Assembly: GCA_937951895.1 (NCBI GenBank)
Contig: CALFER010000100.1
Span: 1 to 42,630, forward strand
Length of the DNA: 42,630 bases
Direction of reading: 5' to 3'
Origin: an uncultured bacterium
GTDB lineage: Bacteria > CSSED10-310 > CALFER01
In this document: piece by piece, positions 1 to 7,964 of the stretch
Position numbering within the stretch: the first letter of the stretch is position 1
How the letters are laid out: every line of letters starts with the position of its first letter
Notes under the pieces: model-generated
What the model saw: only the letters and a program-made list of their open reading frames with translations
Told to the model about the DNA's origin: nothing
Database searches by the model: none
Made by a program: the position numbers and the translations under genes

Positions 1-2534
1 GTCGGTGTCTGTGTCGGCGGATTCGGTGTGCCTGTGGCTGTCGGCGGAGGTGTCGGCGTCGAAGTGGGCGGGAGCGTTGGAGTCGCGGTCGGAGGAACGG
101 CTGTCGGGGACATGGTCGGAGTCAGCGTCGGGGGATTGGTCGGTGGAGGTATCGGCGTCGAGGTGGGATCCGCAACGGGAGTATCCGTGGGATTCACGGT
201 CGGCTCCGGAGTCTCGGTCGGGGGAGGCGTGAAAGTCGGCGGACGCGGTGTCCAGGTCGGGGTGATTGTCGGGGTGCGCGAGGGAGTCGGGGTGCGGGTC
301 GGAGTGGACGTGCCGGGAGGTGTGGCTGTCGGCGCCAGGGGATCGGTTGCATTCGATACAACGATCGCGAAGTCCTGATCGGTCGTGTCGCCGTTGCCCG
401 GGACACCGTCTCCGGACAGACCGGCTGCCGTGACCCGGATGGTCCAGGTTCCCGACACGCTCTGCAGATACACGCATTCCACCGTGTTGACAGAATCCGA
501 GGTGCCTCCAGTTGTCGACCAGCCGGAGGAGAACACGTTTCCGAGATACGTTTGAGAGCCGTTCGTCACCGTGAGATTCAGATTGTTCTTCAGTATCTGG
601 CCGCCGGGCGTGCCCGGGGCATCTGTCCAGACCAGCGTCACTTTGAAGGGTAATGATTCGTTTGCCACATCCAGATCGATCTCATAGTACTCGTCCACCG
701 CGCCGAACACGGTCTGCTGATCCTTGTAAACCATGCTCATCCCGTTGCCGATTGTTTTGGATAGATTGATGCGTCCCCATCCCTGATACCGGTTGGGGAT
801 AGCGGGCAGCGTGGCCGGTGACGAGTGGCCGGACTGGCCTCCTGCCATGTCGTCGGCACCATTGATCAGGGCTGCCTTGATCATGGCCGGAGACGGAGCG
901 GCTCCCTGATTGGCCAGATAATACTGATAAACCAGAGCACCCGCGCCGGCAGCGTGCGGACACGCCTGACTGGTTCCGGAACACCAGTTGTAATTCGTCT
1001 GCCCGGACGGCCAATACTGATCACAGACACCATTGCCGTTGTAGCCTGAATACTGAGACGCGAGCGACTGGATGTGCGTGCCGGGAGCCATCAGGTCGGG
1101 CTTGATGCGTCCATCCGATGTCGGACCGACACTGGAGAAGTTGATCTTGTCCCGCCCGCTGTCCGCTCCGGAATTCGCCACTCCGCACCCGTCCGATCCA
1201 TCCATCCGATAGTTTTCGGAAGCGCCGACGGTGATGAGATTCTTGGCGATCGCTGGATCACCGCAGTTGCCGGGTGACGATGTGCTTGAATAGCAATCAC
1301 CATCGTTTCCAGCCGAGTTGAACACACAGAATCCCTGATTTCCCGCCGTCGTCGTGTCCGCATCCCGGATGAATGTGTCATACGTCACACATTGCGAACT
1401 GTATGTCATCGGATATCCGGAACACAGCCATGGCGACGATCCCCAACTCTGACTGCTCAGTCGTGCGCCGTTGCTGTAAGCCGTGCGGGTGGTGGTGACG
1501 AGATCGGGGTTGGAGAAGGAGCCGGAATCATTGAAGATGCGCGTATTCCCGACATTCGCACCGGGGGCGACACCGAGTCCATACTTGTAGCCCAGCGCAT
1601 CCGTCACTCCCAGCGCACCATTCCCGGCCACAATTCCCGCACAGTTCGTTCCATGCCCGATCGCATCGCGATTGCCCTGCCCCGTTGTATCGTTATGGAA
1701 CGCCACTCGCAGCCGCAGATCCATGTGCAGCGTCGTATTGTTGCCGGTGCACAACCCCGAATCCACCATTTCGACCGTCACGCCACTGCCGTTGACACCG
1801 CGCTGCGTGAGCCATGTCGCATAGCCCGGACCGGTCGGCTGGTAACTCAGATTGTAATTCCCCGCCAGAATCTGACTCGACCGCTCATCATGCATCCGCG
1901 CTTCGAAGTATGGTTCGACCCTGAGCACGCCTTCGATGGCGGCAAGCGCATCGAGATCACTGCTGGCGATCTGGCAGGTGATCTGCCGGGCACCGAAAGC
2001 GCTGATCTCGGAGATTGAACCGAACAACTCGGCATCCAGTTCCTTCAGACAGGCCAGGAACGCCTCGACATCTTCATCCGCAACGATCAATCGCACTGGA
2101 TATCGCCGAGATTCCGGATATTCCGCGAACAAAACGTCCCGGATCGAATCATCCATGCGAAAGGCGGCCTGATACGGACCGATCCAGCGGATGAGGGGGT
2201 TGGCGGCAAGCATGTTGACGGTGTCCGTTGCATCGAAGCGGACAAGGAACGTCGAACCGCTCTGGTGCCAGATCCGTCTCCCCCCGATACCATCGAGCAT
2301 CGCGAGATCCGGATCGTCGGGCATGGCGTCGAACTGAACCAGCCGATAGTGCGTATCGCCCTCCACCGTCAGACGTTCCGTGAGATCCGCATCGGTTGCC
2401 AGCGGGTCGAAACAGTACGATCCGACCGTGATCATCCGGATATCCGGCTCGACACTTCGAACCCGGTGGTCCAGCGAACAGAAAAGAACGAAAACCAGAG
2501 ACACTCTGGCAGCCAGAGAAAACAATTGAGTCAT
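1..2534 (-). CDS. Secreted subtilisin-like serine protease (S8), C-terminus cut by window edge
   Basis: This is an extracellular or surface subtilase. Translating the minus strand gives one uninterrupted frame of about 844 residues to the left edge. Counting from ATG 2534, it has a hydrophobic signal segment (about 5-20), a propeptide-like region, then the S8 domain with Asp258 (MVDSG), His294 (GHGTNCAG), oxyanion Asn410 (SAGND) and Ser522 (SGTSQACPHA), so the triad is complete. A beta-sandwich-like region (about 575-725) follows. A Thr-Pro-rich stalk of more than 110 residues then runs off the window and probably leads to a surface-anchoring or beta domain. An alternative ATG lies at 2543; I prefer 2534 because a GGGGG stretch sits about 9 nt upstream. 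It starts about 30 nt after the M16 pair and is probably co-transcribed with it. The protease call is firm; the substrate is unknown. Confidence 0.9.
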   Translation of the reverse strand, partial: MTQLFSLAARVSLVFVLFCSLDHRVRSVEPDIRMITVGSYCFDPLATDADLTERLTVEGDTHYRLVQFDAMPDDPDLAMLDGIGGRRIWHQSGSTFLVRFDATDTVNMLAANPLIRWIGPYQAAFRMDDSIRDVLFAEYPESRRYPVRLIVADEDVEAFLACLKELDAELFGSISEISAFGARQITCQIASSDLDALAAIEGVLRVEPYFEARMHDERSSQILAGNYNLSYQPTGPGYATWLTQRGVNGSGVTVEMVDSGLCTGNNTTLHMDLRLRVAFHNDTTGQGNRDAIGHGTNCAGIVAGNGALGVTDALGYKYGLGVAPGANVGNTRIFNDSGSFSNPDLVTTTRTAYSNGARLSSQSWGSSPWLCSGYPMTYSSQCVTYDTFIRDADTTTAGNQGFCVFNSAGNDGDCYSSTSSPGNCGDPAIAKNLITVGASENYRMDGSDGCGVANSGADSGRDKINFSSVGPTSDGRIKPDLMAPGTHIQSLASQYSGYNGNGVCDQYWPSGQTNYNWCSGTSQACPHAAGAGALVYQYYLANQGAAPSPAMIKAALINGADDMAGGQSGHSSPATLPAIPNRYQGWGRINLSKTIGNGMSMVYKDQQTVFGAVDEYYEIDLDVANESLPFKVTLVWTDAPGTPGGQILKNNLNLTVTNGSQTYLGNVFSSGWSTTGGTSDSVNTVECVYLQSVSGTWTIRVTAAGLSGDGVPGNGDTTDQDFAIVVSNATDPLAPTATPPGTSTPTRTPTPSRTPTITPTWTPRPPTFTPPPTETPEPTVNPTDTPVADPTSTPIPPPTNPPTLTPTMSPTAVPPTATPTLPPTSTPTPPPTATGTPNPPTQTP

Positions 2535-2564
2535 GTCACACATCCCCCGGGTATGCCCCACCTG

Positions 2565-3983
2565 TTATCGGGCTGCAGGAATCACCTCGACGGGCCAGCC
2601 CAAAGCCTTGAGATCCTCTTGCAAATCGGATGCCGGACCCACGACCACCACCTGAATTTTCGCCGGGTCGATGCATTCCGATGCCGCGACCATGAGATCC
2701 GTTTCGGAAATGCCTCTGATGGCGTCGAGATACTCTTCGAGATAATCCCGGGGGAAACCTTTCCGATCGTAATCGAAGAGTCTTTGGACGAGATGTTTGC
2801 GGCGCTCGAAGTTGAACACGAATGAACTCTGAATCGACTCCCTGGCCTGCTTCAGTTCCCCGGAAGAAACCGGCTGCGTGCGCATCTGGTCGATGATCTG
2901 AAGCGTGGTCTGGATGGCATCACGGACCGACGCAAGTTTGGTCTGACAGTCCACTTCAAACACCGTATTGGGAATCCGTGGAGAAAAACCGCCGGATACG
3001 GTGTACGCATACCCCTTCTGCGTCCGGATCACGTTCATCAGCCGTGTCGACATGCCTCCCGATCCGAAGATCTCCGAGAAAACCGACAGGGCATGGGTTC
3101 GGGCATGATAGGGTTTGGGGCCGAGATGACCGAGCACGAAAGCGGCCTGGGTTCCGGGTTTGTCAATGAGAATGACTCGGTTGCCGGTCACTGCCGGCGA
3201 CGGTTCCGGAACCAGCGATCGACCGGTTGCCGTTCCGGTCCATCCCCCGATCGCCGTTTCGATTTTTTTACGCATGACATCATTGAGATTTCCGACGATG
3301 CCGATTCGAGCGATATCGGGTTTGTAGTAACTGTGGTGAAACGCCATGAGATCGTCTCGGGAAAGCCCCCCGAGATCGGCTTCCGAGGGCATCCGGGCAG
3401 CGGGATGATTCGCACCGAACAAAGCCTTCTGGAACTGCATCGATGCTTCGAAAAACGGATATTCCTGCATCCGTCGTATCCGGTTCATCATCAATGTTCG
3501 CGACACGTCGATCCGGCGTTCGTCGAATCGCGGATTGAGAACCATATCCATGAAGAGGTCGATGGCGGCGTCGAGATCCGAGGTCAGGCAGGACATGACG
3601 ATCTGCGAATGATCAGCCTCGGCTGCCGCGCTGATGGAAATGCCGCGCAATTCCATGATTTCATCCACTTCCTCCGGGGTCCGGCTCTCGGTACCACCCC
3701 GCCTCAACGTCTCCGCGGTCAACTCCGCACATCCAAATCGCCCTTCCGGATCCGACGCCGCTCCGACATCGATTTCAACAAGAATCCATACCGTCGGCGT
3801 CGTGCGCTGCTCGAAAAAATAAACCTCCGCACCCGATTCCAACCGGGTGATCTCGGGTGCACTGAAATCAAATTTGAGCGGGAAAAACTGGATGGAATCC
3901 GGATCCGGCAATTCGGGCTCCCGCGCCATGCCGGTCCAACTCGCCATCGCCACAACCAATATGATCCAGATCAGATGTTTCAT
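2565..3983 (-). CDS. M16-family peptidase-like protein lacking the zinc motif, secreted
   Basis: The 472-residue product has an N-terminal hydrophobic signal (about 1-20), so it is probably periplasmic. The fold is M16 (insulinase/PqqL/processing peptidase), with an N-terminal M16 domain and a C-terminal domain containing the Arg/Tyr signature region (RLMNVIRTQKGYAYTVSGGF). Where active members have HxxEH this protein reads AELTAET, so it cannot bind the catalytic zinc. Such proteins normally pair with an active M16 subunit, and that partner is encoded immediately upstream with one base between stop and start. The Shine-Dalgarno (GGGAGGAG) lies inside the upstream gene's 3' end, which suggests translational coupling. 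I infer a heterodimeric peptidase; a scaffold or chaperone-like role is an alternative. Confidence 0.88.
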   Translation of the reverse strand: MKHLIWIILVVAMASWTGMAREPELPDPDSIQFFPLKFDFSAPEITRLESGAEVYFFEQRTTPTVWILVEIDVGAASDPEGRFGCAELTAETLRRGGTESRTPEEVDEIMELRGISISAAAEADHSQIVMSCLTSDLDAAIDLFMDMVLNPRFDERRIDVSRTLMMNRIRRMQEYPFFEASMQFQKALFGANHPAARMPSEADLGGLSRDDLMAFHHSYYKPDIARIGIVGNLNDVMRKKIETAIGGWTGTATGRSLVPEPSPAVTGNRVILIDKPGTQAAFVLGHLGPKPYHARTHALSVFSEIFGSGGMSTRLMNVIRTQKGYAYTVSGGFSPRIPNTVFEVDCQTKLASVRDAIQTTLQIIDQMRTQPVSSGELKQARESIQSSFVFNFERRKHLVQRLFDYDRKGFPRDYLEEYLDAIRGISETDLMVAASECIDPAKIQVVVVGPASDLQEDLKALGWPVEVIPAAR

Positions 3984-3984
3984 C

Positions 3985-5523
3985 TCATTCTCCTCCCTCG
4001 ACCTGGGTCTCGACAGGCTTCACCGGCGGCTTCAAGATACCGATCGTCCGCCCGGAGTCATTGAAGTATTTCCCGGCGACCGCCGCGATCGCCTCGGGAG
4101 TCACATCCTCGATTTGTTCCATATAGTCGCCGATTTTCCGCCAATCGCCGAGGAGGTGATCGAAGACAGCGAGGCGCATGGCAAGCCAGAGGTTGGCATC
4201 GAGCGAGTTGATGAAATCGACCACCAGGGATTTCTTGACTTTGCTGATTTCAAACTCGGTCGGCGGGACCGTCGTCAATCCGCGAATTTCCTCCATTACA
4301 GCCGCAATCACGGCCTGTTCATTCACCCCGGACTGCAGATCGACATCGATCAGGAACAGTCCCGGGTATCGATTCAGGGAATCCGCACCGGCGCTGACCT
4401 GAACAGCCAGCCGATCCTGCAGCACCAGGCGTTTGTAAAGCCTGGAGGTTCGGCCTTTCCCGAGAATATCCGCGGCGACCTGAAGCGCGCAATTGTCGAT
4501 CGAAGGATAGTTCGGGATGTGCCATCCCATCATGATGGTGGGTTGCGCGTCGCGCTCCAGCCGGACGGTGCGCTCGGCCAGTTGCACGGGTTCGGCGGTG
4601 ATCGCACGCTCGGGTGCGGGTCGATTCGGCAGTCTCCCGAAATAGGTCTCGGCGATCTGCCTGACATCCCGCAGCATCAGGTCCCCGACGATGGCGACGA
4701 CAATGTTTGAAGCCACATAGTATTTGCCGTGGAACAACCGGGCGTCCTCGACGGTGAGCCCCTCGATGTCGTCCATCCATCCGATGACCGGATCCCCGTA
4801 GGGATGCGCCAGATATGCGGCGCCGGCGAACTCCTCCCAGAGTTGTCCCGAGGGATTGTTGTCGGTTCCCATCCGCCGCTCTTCCATGATCACATCCCGT
4901 TCGTTGTAGAACTGGCGGAAGACCGGGTTCATCAGGCGATCGGTTTCCATGCGCGCCCAGAGCTCGAAGCGGTTTTTCGGGAGACTGATCATGTAACTGG
5001 TCTGATCCTGTCCGGTGCCGGCATTGAGGAAATTGGCACCGTTCTTCTGGTAGATCACATCGAATTCGTTGTCGATCATCCATTCCTGGTGCTTCGCCCT
5101 GGCTTCGTCGAATGACGTCTGGAGCGCGGCAATTTTGTCGGGATCCGCATTCCGGGTACGTTTGAGCGTCGTGAGGAGCCGGCCGAGTTTTTCGACCTGT
5201 TCCAGGAGAGGTTTTTCTTTCCTGAAATCTTTGGTACCGACGGTCGTCGTTCCCTTGAACGCCATGTGCTCAAACACGTGCGCGACTCCCGTTTTTCCCT
5301 GCGGTTCATCCACGCTTCCGGCCTTGACCAGAATGACAGCCGAAAAGACAGGGATATCGGGACGTTTGAGGAACAGGAATTTCATCCCGTTATCCAACGT
5401 GAATTCCTCAACCTTCCGCGACAGATACTCATCGAACAAACCCCGTATCTCGGATGCCTGAATCCCGGTCGATCCGAGCAGTCCGCCAAGCAGCAGCATC
5501 GCCATCATCAATCTGTTTTTCAC
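3985..5523 (-). CDS. M16-family zinc metallopeptidase, catalytic subunit, secreted
   Basis: The 512-residue product begins at GTG 5523, chosen because GGAGGT lies 6 nt upstream and a signal peptide (hydrophobic 6-17, cleavage near IQA) starts right there. A longer frame to 5643 lacks these signs. The zinc motif is H82-V-F-E85-H86, with the distal Glu in the MEERRM region. A charged, helical insert of roughly 60 residues separates the motif from the rest of the N-terminal domain. The C-terminal M16 domain is complete. The protein should cleave peptides in the periplasm. It is the first gene of a three-gene minus-strand peptidase operon, followed by the zinc-less partner and a subtilase. Identity as M16 is secure; the substrate is not predictable. 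Confidence 0.93.
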   Translation of the reverse strand: MKNRLMMAMLLLGGLLGSTGIQASEIRGLFDEYLSRKVEEFTLDNGMKFLFLKRPDIPVFSAVILVKAGSVDEPQGKTGVAHVFEHMAFKGTTTVGTKDFRKEKPLLEQVEKLGRLLTTLKRTRNADPDKIAALQTSFDEARAKHQEWMIDNEFDVIYQKNGANFLNAGTGQDQTSYMISLPKNRFELWARMETDRLMNPVFRQFYNERDVIMEERRMGTDNNPSGQLWEEFAGAAYLAHPYGDPVIGWMDDIEGLTVEDARLFHGKYYVASNIVVAIVGDLMLRDVRQIAETYFGRLPNRPAPERAITAEPVQLAERTVRLERDAQPTIMMGWHIPNYPSIDNCALQVAADILGKGRTSRLYKRLVLQDRLAVQVSAGADSLNRYPGLFLIDVDLQSGVNEQAVIAAVMEEIRGLTTVPPTEFEISKVKKSLVVDFINSLDANLWLAMRLAVFDHLLGDWRKIGDYMEQIEDVTPEAIAAVAGKYFNDSGRTIGILKPPVKPVETQVEGGE

Positions 5524-5608
5524 GCGATCCACCTCCGTAGTTGCAATTCCAGACCTTACTCTACGAATGCTGCGGGAAAAAGTTGCGCTCACATTCGTCG
5601 GCGAAGGT

Positions 5609-5638
5609 AATCTACCAGAGACAGCCACACGTCGCCAA
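5609..5638 (-). promoter_or_regulatory. Possible sigma70-type promoter for the peptidase operon
   Basis: On the minus strand TTGGCG (5633-5638) is followed by an 18-nt spacer and TAGATT (5609-5614), about 85 nt upstream of the GTG start at 5523. The match is moderate and was found only by eye. Confidence 0.35.
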
Positions 5639-5678
5639 TTCATTCAGACGAATGAAAGGCGTTCATGTTACATCCTTA

Positions 5679-5708
5679 TTGATTGCATCGGATACTTGTG
5701 TTTAAAAT
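5679..5708 (+). promoter_or_regulatory. Possible sigma70-type promoter for the beta-propeller gene
   Basis: TTGATT (5679-5684), an 18-nt spacer and TAAAAT (5703-5708) lie about 35 nt upstream of ATG 5743, inside the 219-nt divergent intergenic region. The match is moderate. Confidence 0.4.
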
Positions 5709-5742
5709 CCCCGAAGTGACGTTCACATCAAAGGAGGAATGC

Positions 5743-6774
5743 ATGAAACGGTCTCTGCTGTGCTTGCTCACCCTGACCCTGCTCGTATCTTCCGCGGTCG
5801 CTCACACCCCGCTCGGCGGCCTGACCGCAGCCGTCAGCCCGGATGGAAAGACGCTGGTCGCCGGAGGTGACTCGCGTGTCGTATACGTGATCGATCCCAC
5901 GTCACTCGAGGTACGCAACCGCGTCTGGGTCAGAACATCCATTTTCGCGCTGGTTTTTTCGGCCGACGGATCCAGACTGCTCGTCGAGGACACCAACGGA
6001 TCGGTGTTCTGGGTCAATACCCAGAGTTGGACGATCGAGAAAGAACTGAAGAATCTGTCCTTCGTCAGCCCCGCGGCAAAAGCGGACCTCTGCGCGGCAC
6101 TCTCATCCCAGAAGGAAATCTCGTTTCTCGCGCTGTCCGACGGCGCCGTCAAAGGGAAAGTCTCACTGGACAAGGACATCGCGGCATTCGCGATGAATCC
6201 GGACGGAACGAGACTGGCGGTTCTGAGCAAGGACGAGAAGGATGAAGGGGAGAAAGTCGTCGCATCGGCGGACATTCCGAAAGATCTGAAAGGTGCCGCC
6301 CGGCGTGAATTCGAACAGAGGAACAACGGAAAGACTGCCTGGTTCGCTCTTTTTGACGTTCCATCCGGAAAGGAACTGGCCCGATCGAAGACCTATTACA
6401 CCTCATCCGCAGGCGCGTCGATGCTGTTCGACGGCGACGATGTTCTGGTGGTGAACTACTCAAATGAAAATGCCCGGATCAATGCCAAAGGGGAAGCGAC
6501 GGTCTTTGAGCTTTCGAACAGTTTCAATTACGGGATCGGCATGTCGCGCGACCATTCTGTTCTGGCGACAGGGGGTTTGTCTGCCGGGACGATAACGAAG
6601 GTCAAAGGCCTTGGGATGCTGTCGTTCACAACGGACAAGCTGCCGGGATGGCCGGAGTATTTCAAAGGATTTGGTTTTCTGCCGGACGGAACTGCCTTTG
6701 GAGGAACGACGGCGCACCGGATCATCCGGATCAAACCCGATGGCACGATCGACAAATCGGCTCCGATCTATTGA
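5743..6774 (+). CDS. Secreted WD40/YVTN-like beta-propeller protein
   Basis: The 343-residue product starts at ATG 5743, preceded by AAAGGAGGA; a longer frame from 5683 has no ribosome site. A classical Sec signal peptide (hydrophobic 4-15, cleavage near VAHT) predicts export. The mature part contains repeated blade-like units such as VSPDGKTLVAGG, FSADGSRLLV, MNPDGTRLAVL and MSRDHSVLATGG, typical of WD40/YVTN propellers. A charged lysine/glutamate segment (about 163-190) interrupts the blades. No catalytic motif is visible, so a binding or structural role is the most that can be inferred. It stands alone between the divergent peptidase operon and the ferredoxin gene. Confidence 0.8.
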   Translation: MKRSLLCLLTLTLLVSSAVAHTPLGGLTAAVSPDGKTLVAGGDSRVVYVIDPTSLEVRNRVWVRTSIFALVFSADGSRLLVEDTNGSVFWVNTQSWTIEKELKNLSFVSPAAKADLCAALSSQKEISFLALSDGAVKGKVSLDKDIAAFAMNPDGTRLAVLSKDEKDEGEKVVASADIPKDLKGAARREFEQRNNGKTAWFALFDVPSGKELARSKTYYTSSAGASMLFDGDDVLVVNYSNENARINAKGEATVFELSNSFNYGIGMSRDHSVLATGGLSAGTITKVKGLGMLSFTTDKLPGWPEYFKGFGFLPDGTAFGGTTAHRIIRIKPDGTIDKSAPIY

Positions 6775-6843
6775 TTTCCGGGGCACGACCGAGTTTGAAG
6801 CGGTTCGGGAACTGAAAATCGAAAAAAAACTGGTTTGCGGGGC

Positions 6844-6872
6844 TTGACAACCTAAAAAGGGGACAGGATATT
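6844..6872 (+). promoter_or_regulatory. Strong sigma70-type promoter for the ferredoxin gene
   Basis: TTGACA (6844-6849), a 17-nt spacer and GATATT (6867-6872) lie 33 nt upstream of ATG 6906. The -35 is a perfect consensus. Together with the terminator at 7094-7133 it makes the ferredoxin a monocistronic unit. Confidence 0.7.
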
Positions 6873-6905
6873 AGCCTTGCAACTTTTACCTCGAGGGAGG
6901 CAGGT

Positions 6906-7079
6906 ATGGCTTATAAGATCACCGAAGAATGCATCGCTTGTGGCGCATGCGAACCCGAGTGCCCCGTTGAAGCAATTTCACCGGGTGACGATATCTACGT
7001 CATCGATCCGGACAAATGTACGGATTGCGGCAATTGCGCGGAAGTCTGCCCGGTTGACGCTCCGAAACCGGAAGAATAG
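6906..7079 (+). CDS. 2[4Fe-4S] ferredoxin
   Basis: This 57-residue protein is a bacterial clostridial-type ferredoxin. It carries two CxxCxxCxxxCP clusters: CIACGACEPECP (residues 9-20) and CTDCGNCAEVCP (38-49). Each should ligate three irons of one cubane and the last iron of the other. The start has GAGGGAGG upstream with ideal spacing. It is a soluble low-potential electron carrier in the cytoplasm; partners could include radical SAM enzymes or oxidoreductases, but none is adjacent. It has its own promoter and a rho-independent terminator, consistent with high independent expression. Both clusters are canonical and I see nothing broken. Confidence 0.97.
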   Translation: MAYKITEECIACGACEPECPVEAISPGDDIYVIDPDKCTDCGNCAEVCPVDAPKPEE

Positions 7080-7093
7080 TCCGTCAGATATCG

Positions 7094-7133
7094 AACGCCC
7101 CCGTGTCGAACCGATCGGCCGGGGGCGTTTTTA
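7094..7133 (+). terminator. Rho-independent terminator after the ferredoxin gene
   Basis: A perfect 10-bp stem, AACGCCCCCG (7094-7103) with CGGGGGCGTT (7120-7129), encloses a 16-nt loop and is followed by a run of T. It lies 15 nt after the ferredoxin stop. Confidence 0.88.
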
Positions 7134-7148
7134 TATGTGAGCGTCCCC

Positions 7149-7964
7149 ATGAGCAACAGCACGGCCTGGCAGTTGAAAATCTTCCGGAAGACACTCAAGA
7201 AGAAGGAAAAACTGGCGCTGATCCGCTCGATCCTCCCCGATCTCACCGATCAACGCTGCCTCGATCTGGGGTGCGCCAAAGGAACAATCAGCTATTTCCT
7301 CAGAAGATACGGCGGGAGATGGTTCCACGAAGACCTTGATTTTTCGAATGTCGCCGCCACACGATCACTGGTCGGGCCGTTCACCGCCGTCATCCCTCCT
7401 GACCGGATCCCGCATCGGGACGGCACGTTCGATCTCATTCTGTCCCTCGATATCATCGAGCACATCCGGGACGACCGGGGATTTCTCAGGGAGATGGCCC
7501 GTGTGCTTCGTGACAACGGCACCCTGATTCTCTCGACCCCCGCATCCGGCCCCGTTTTTCTCCTCAACCGCCTCAAACGCCTGGTCGGACTGACTCCGGA
7601 TCAATACGGCCATGTCGTCGAGGGATACTCGCTCGAACAGCTCGACACAATGCTCCGGGATGCAGGATTCGACATCCACCACCGGTCGACCTACTCCCGT
7701 TTTTTTACGGAACTGATCGAACTTCTGATCAATCTGGTGTTTGTGAAGCTGTTACGGAAAACGGCGGAGAATCGGCGGGACGGACATATCGCTCCGGGAA
7801 GCGCCGACGATATCGCGAAATACCGGAAGCAGTTCGCGTTCTATTCCGCCCTCTACCCGTTTGTCTGGCTGGTGTCGCGTCTCGATCTGCTCCTGTTCTG
7901 GCAGAAAGGCTACGCCACCCTCCTCGTCGCATCTCGTAGATTATCCCGATCCGACGCCGGGTAA
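7149..7964 (+). CDS. Class I SAM-dependent methyltransferase
   Basis: The 271-residue product has motif I LDLGCAKG near the N-terminus, an acidic residue after the next strand, the post-I region DGTFDLILSLDIIEHI and a GTLILSTP strand, all typical of Methyltransf_11/25 enzymes. A hydrophobic stretch near 190-205 and a second near the C-terminus (YPFVWLVSRLDLLLFW) suggest membrane association, as in methyltransferases acting on lipids, quinones or glycolipids. The start is ambiguous: ATG 7149 is used here, an upstream GTG at 7137 is possible, and neither has a clear Shine-Dalgarno. Its 3' end overlaps the convergent recD2 gene by 24 nt. The substrate cannot be read from the sequence. Confidence 0.88.
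   Translation: MSNSTAWQLKIFRKTLKKKEKLALIRSILPDLTDQRCLDLGCAKGTISYFLRRYGGRWFHEDLDFSNVAATRSLVGPFTAVIPPDRIPHRDGTFDLILSLDIIEHIRDDRGFLREMARVLRDNGTLILSTPASGPVFLLNRLKRLVGLTPDQYGHVVEGYSLEQLDTMLRDAGFDIHHRSTYSRFFTELIELLINLVFVKLLRKTAENRRDGHIAPGSADDIAKYRKQFAFYSALYPFVWLVSRLDLLLFWQKGYATLLVASRRLSRSDAG

Noticed and set aside
28..378. Plus-strand Val-Gly repeat protein at the left edge
   Set aside because: It is the antisense of the Thr-Pro stalk of the subtilase, whose catalytic triad is in frame on the minus strand.
6855..6864. AAAAGGGGAC near the ferredoxin promoter as another repeat arm
   Set aside because: It matches only the first few bases of the arm and lies in the promoter spacer, so I count it as coincidence unless a genome-wide search shows otherwise.
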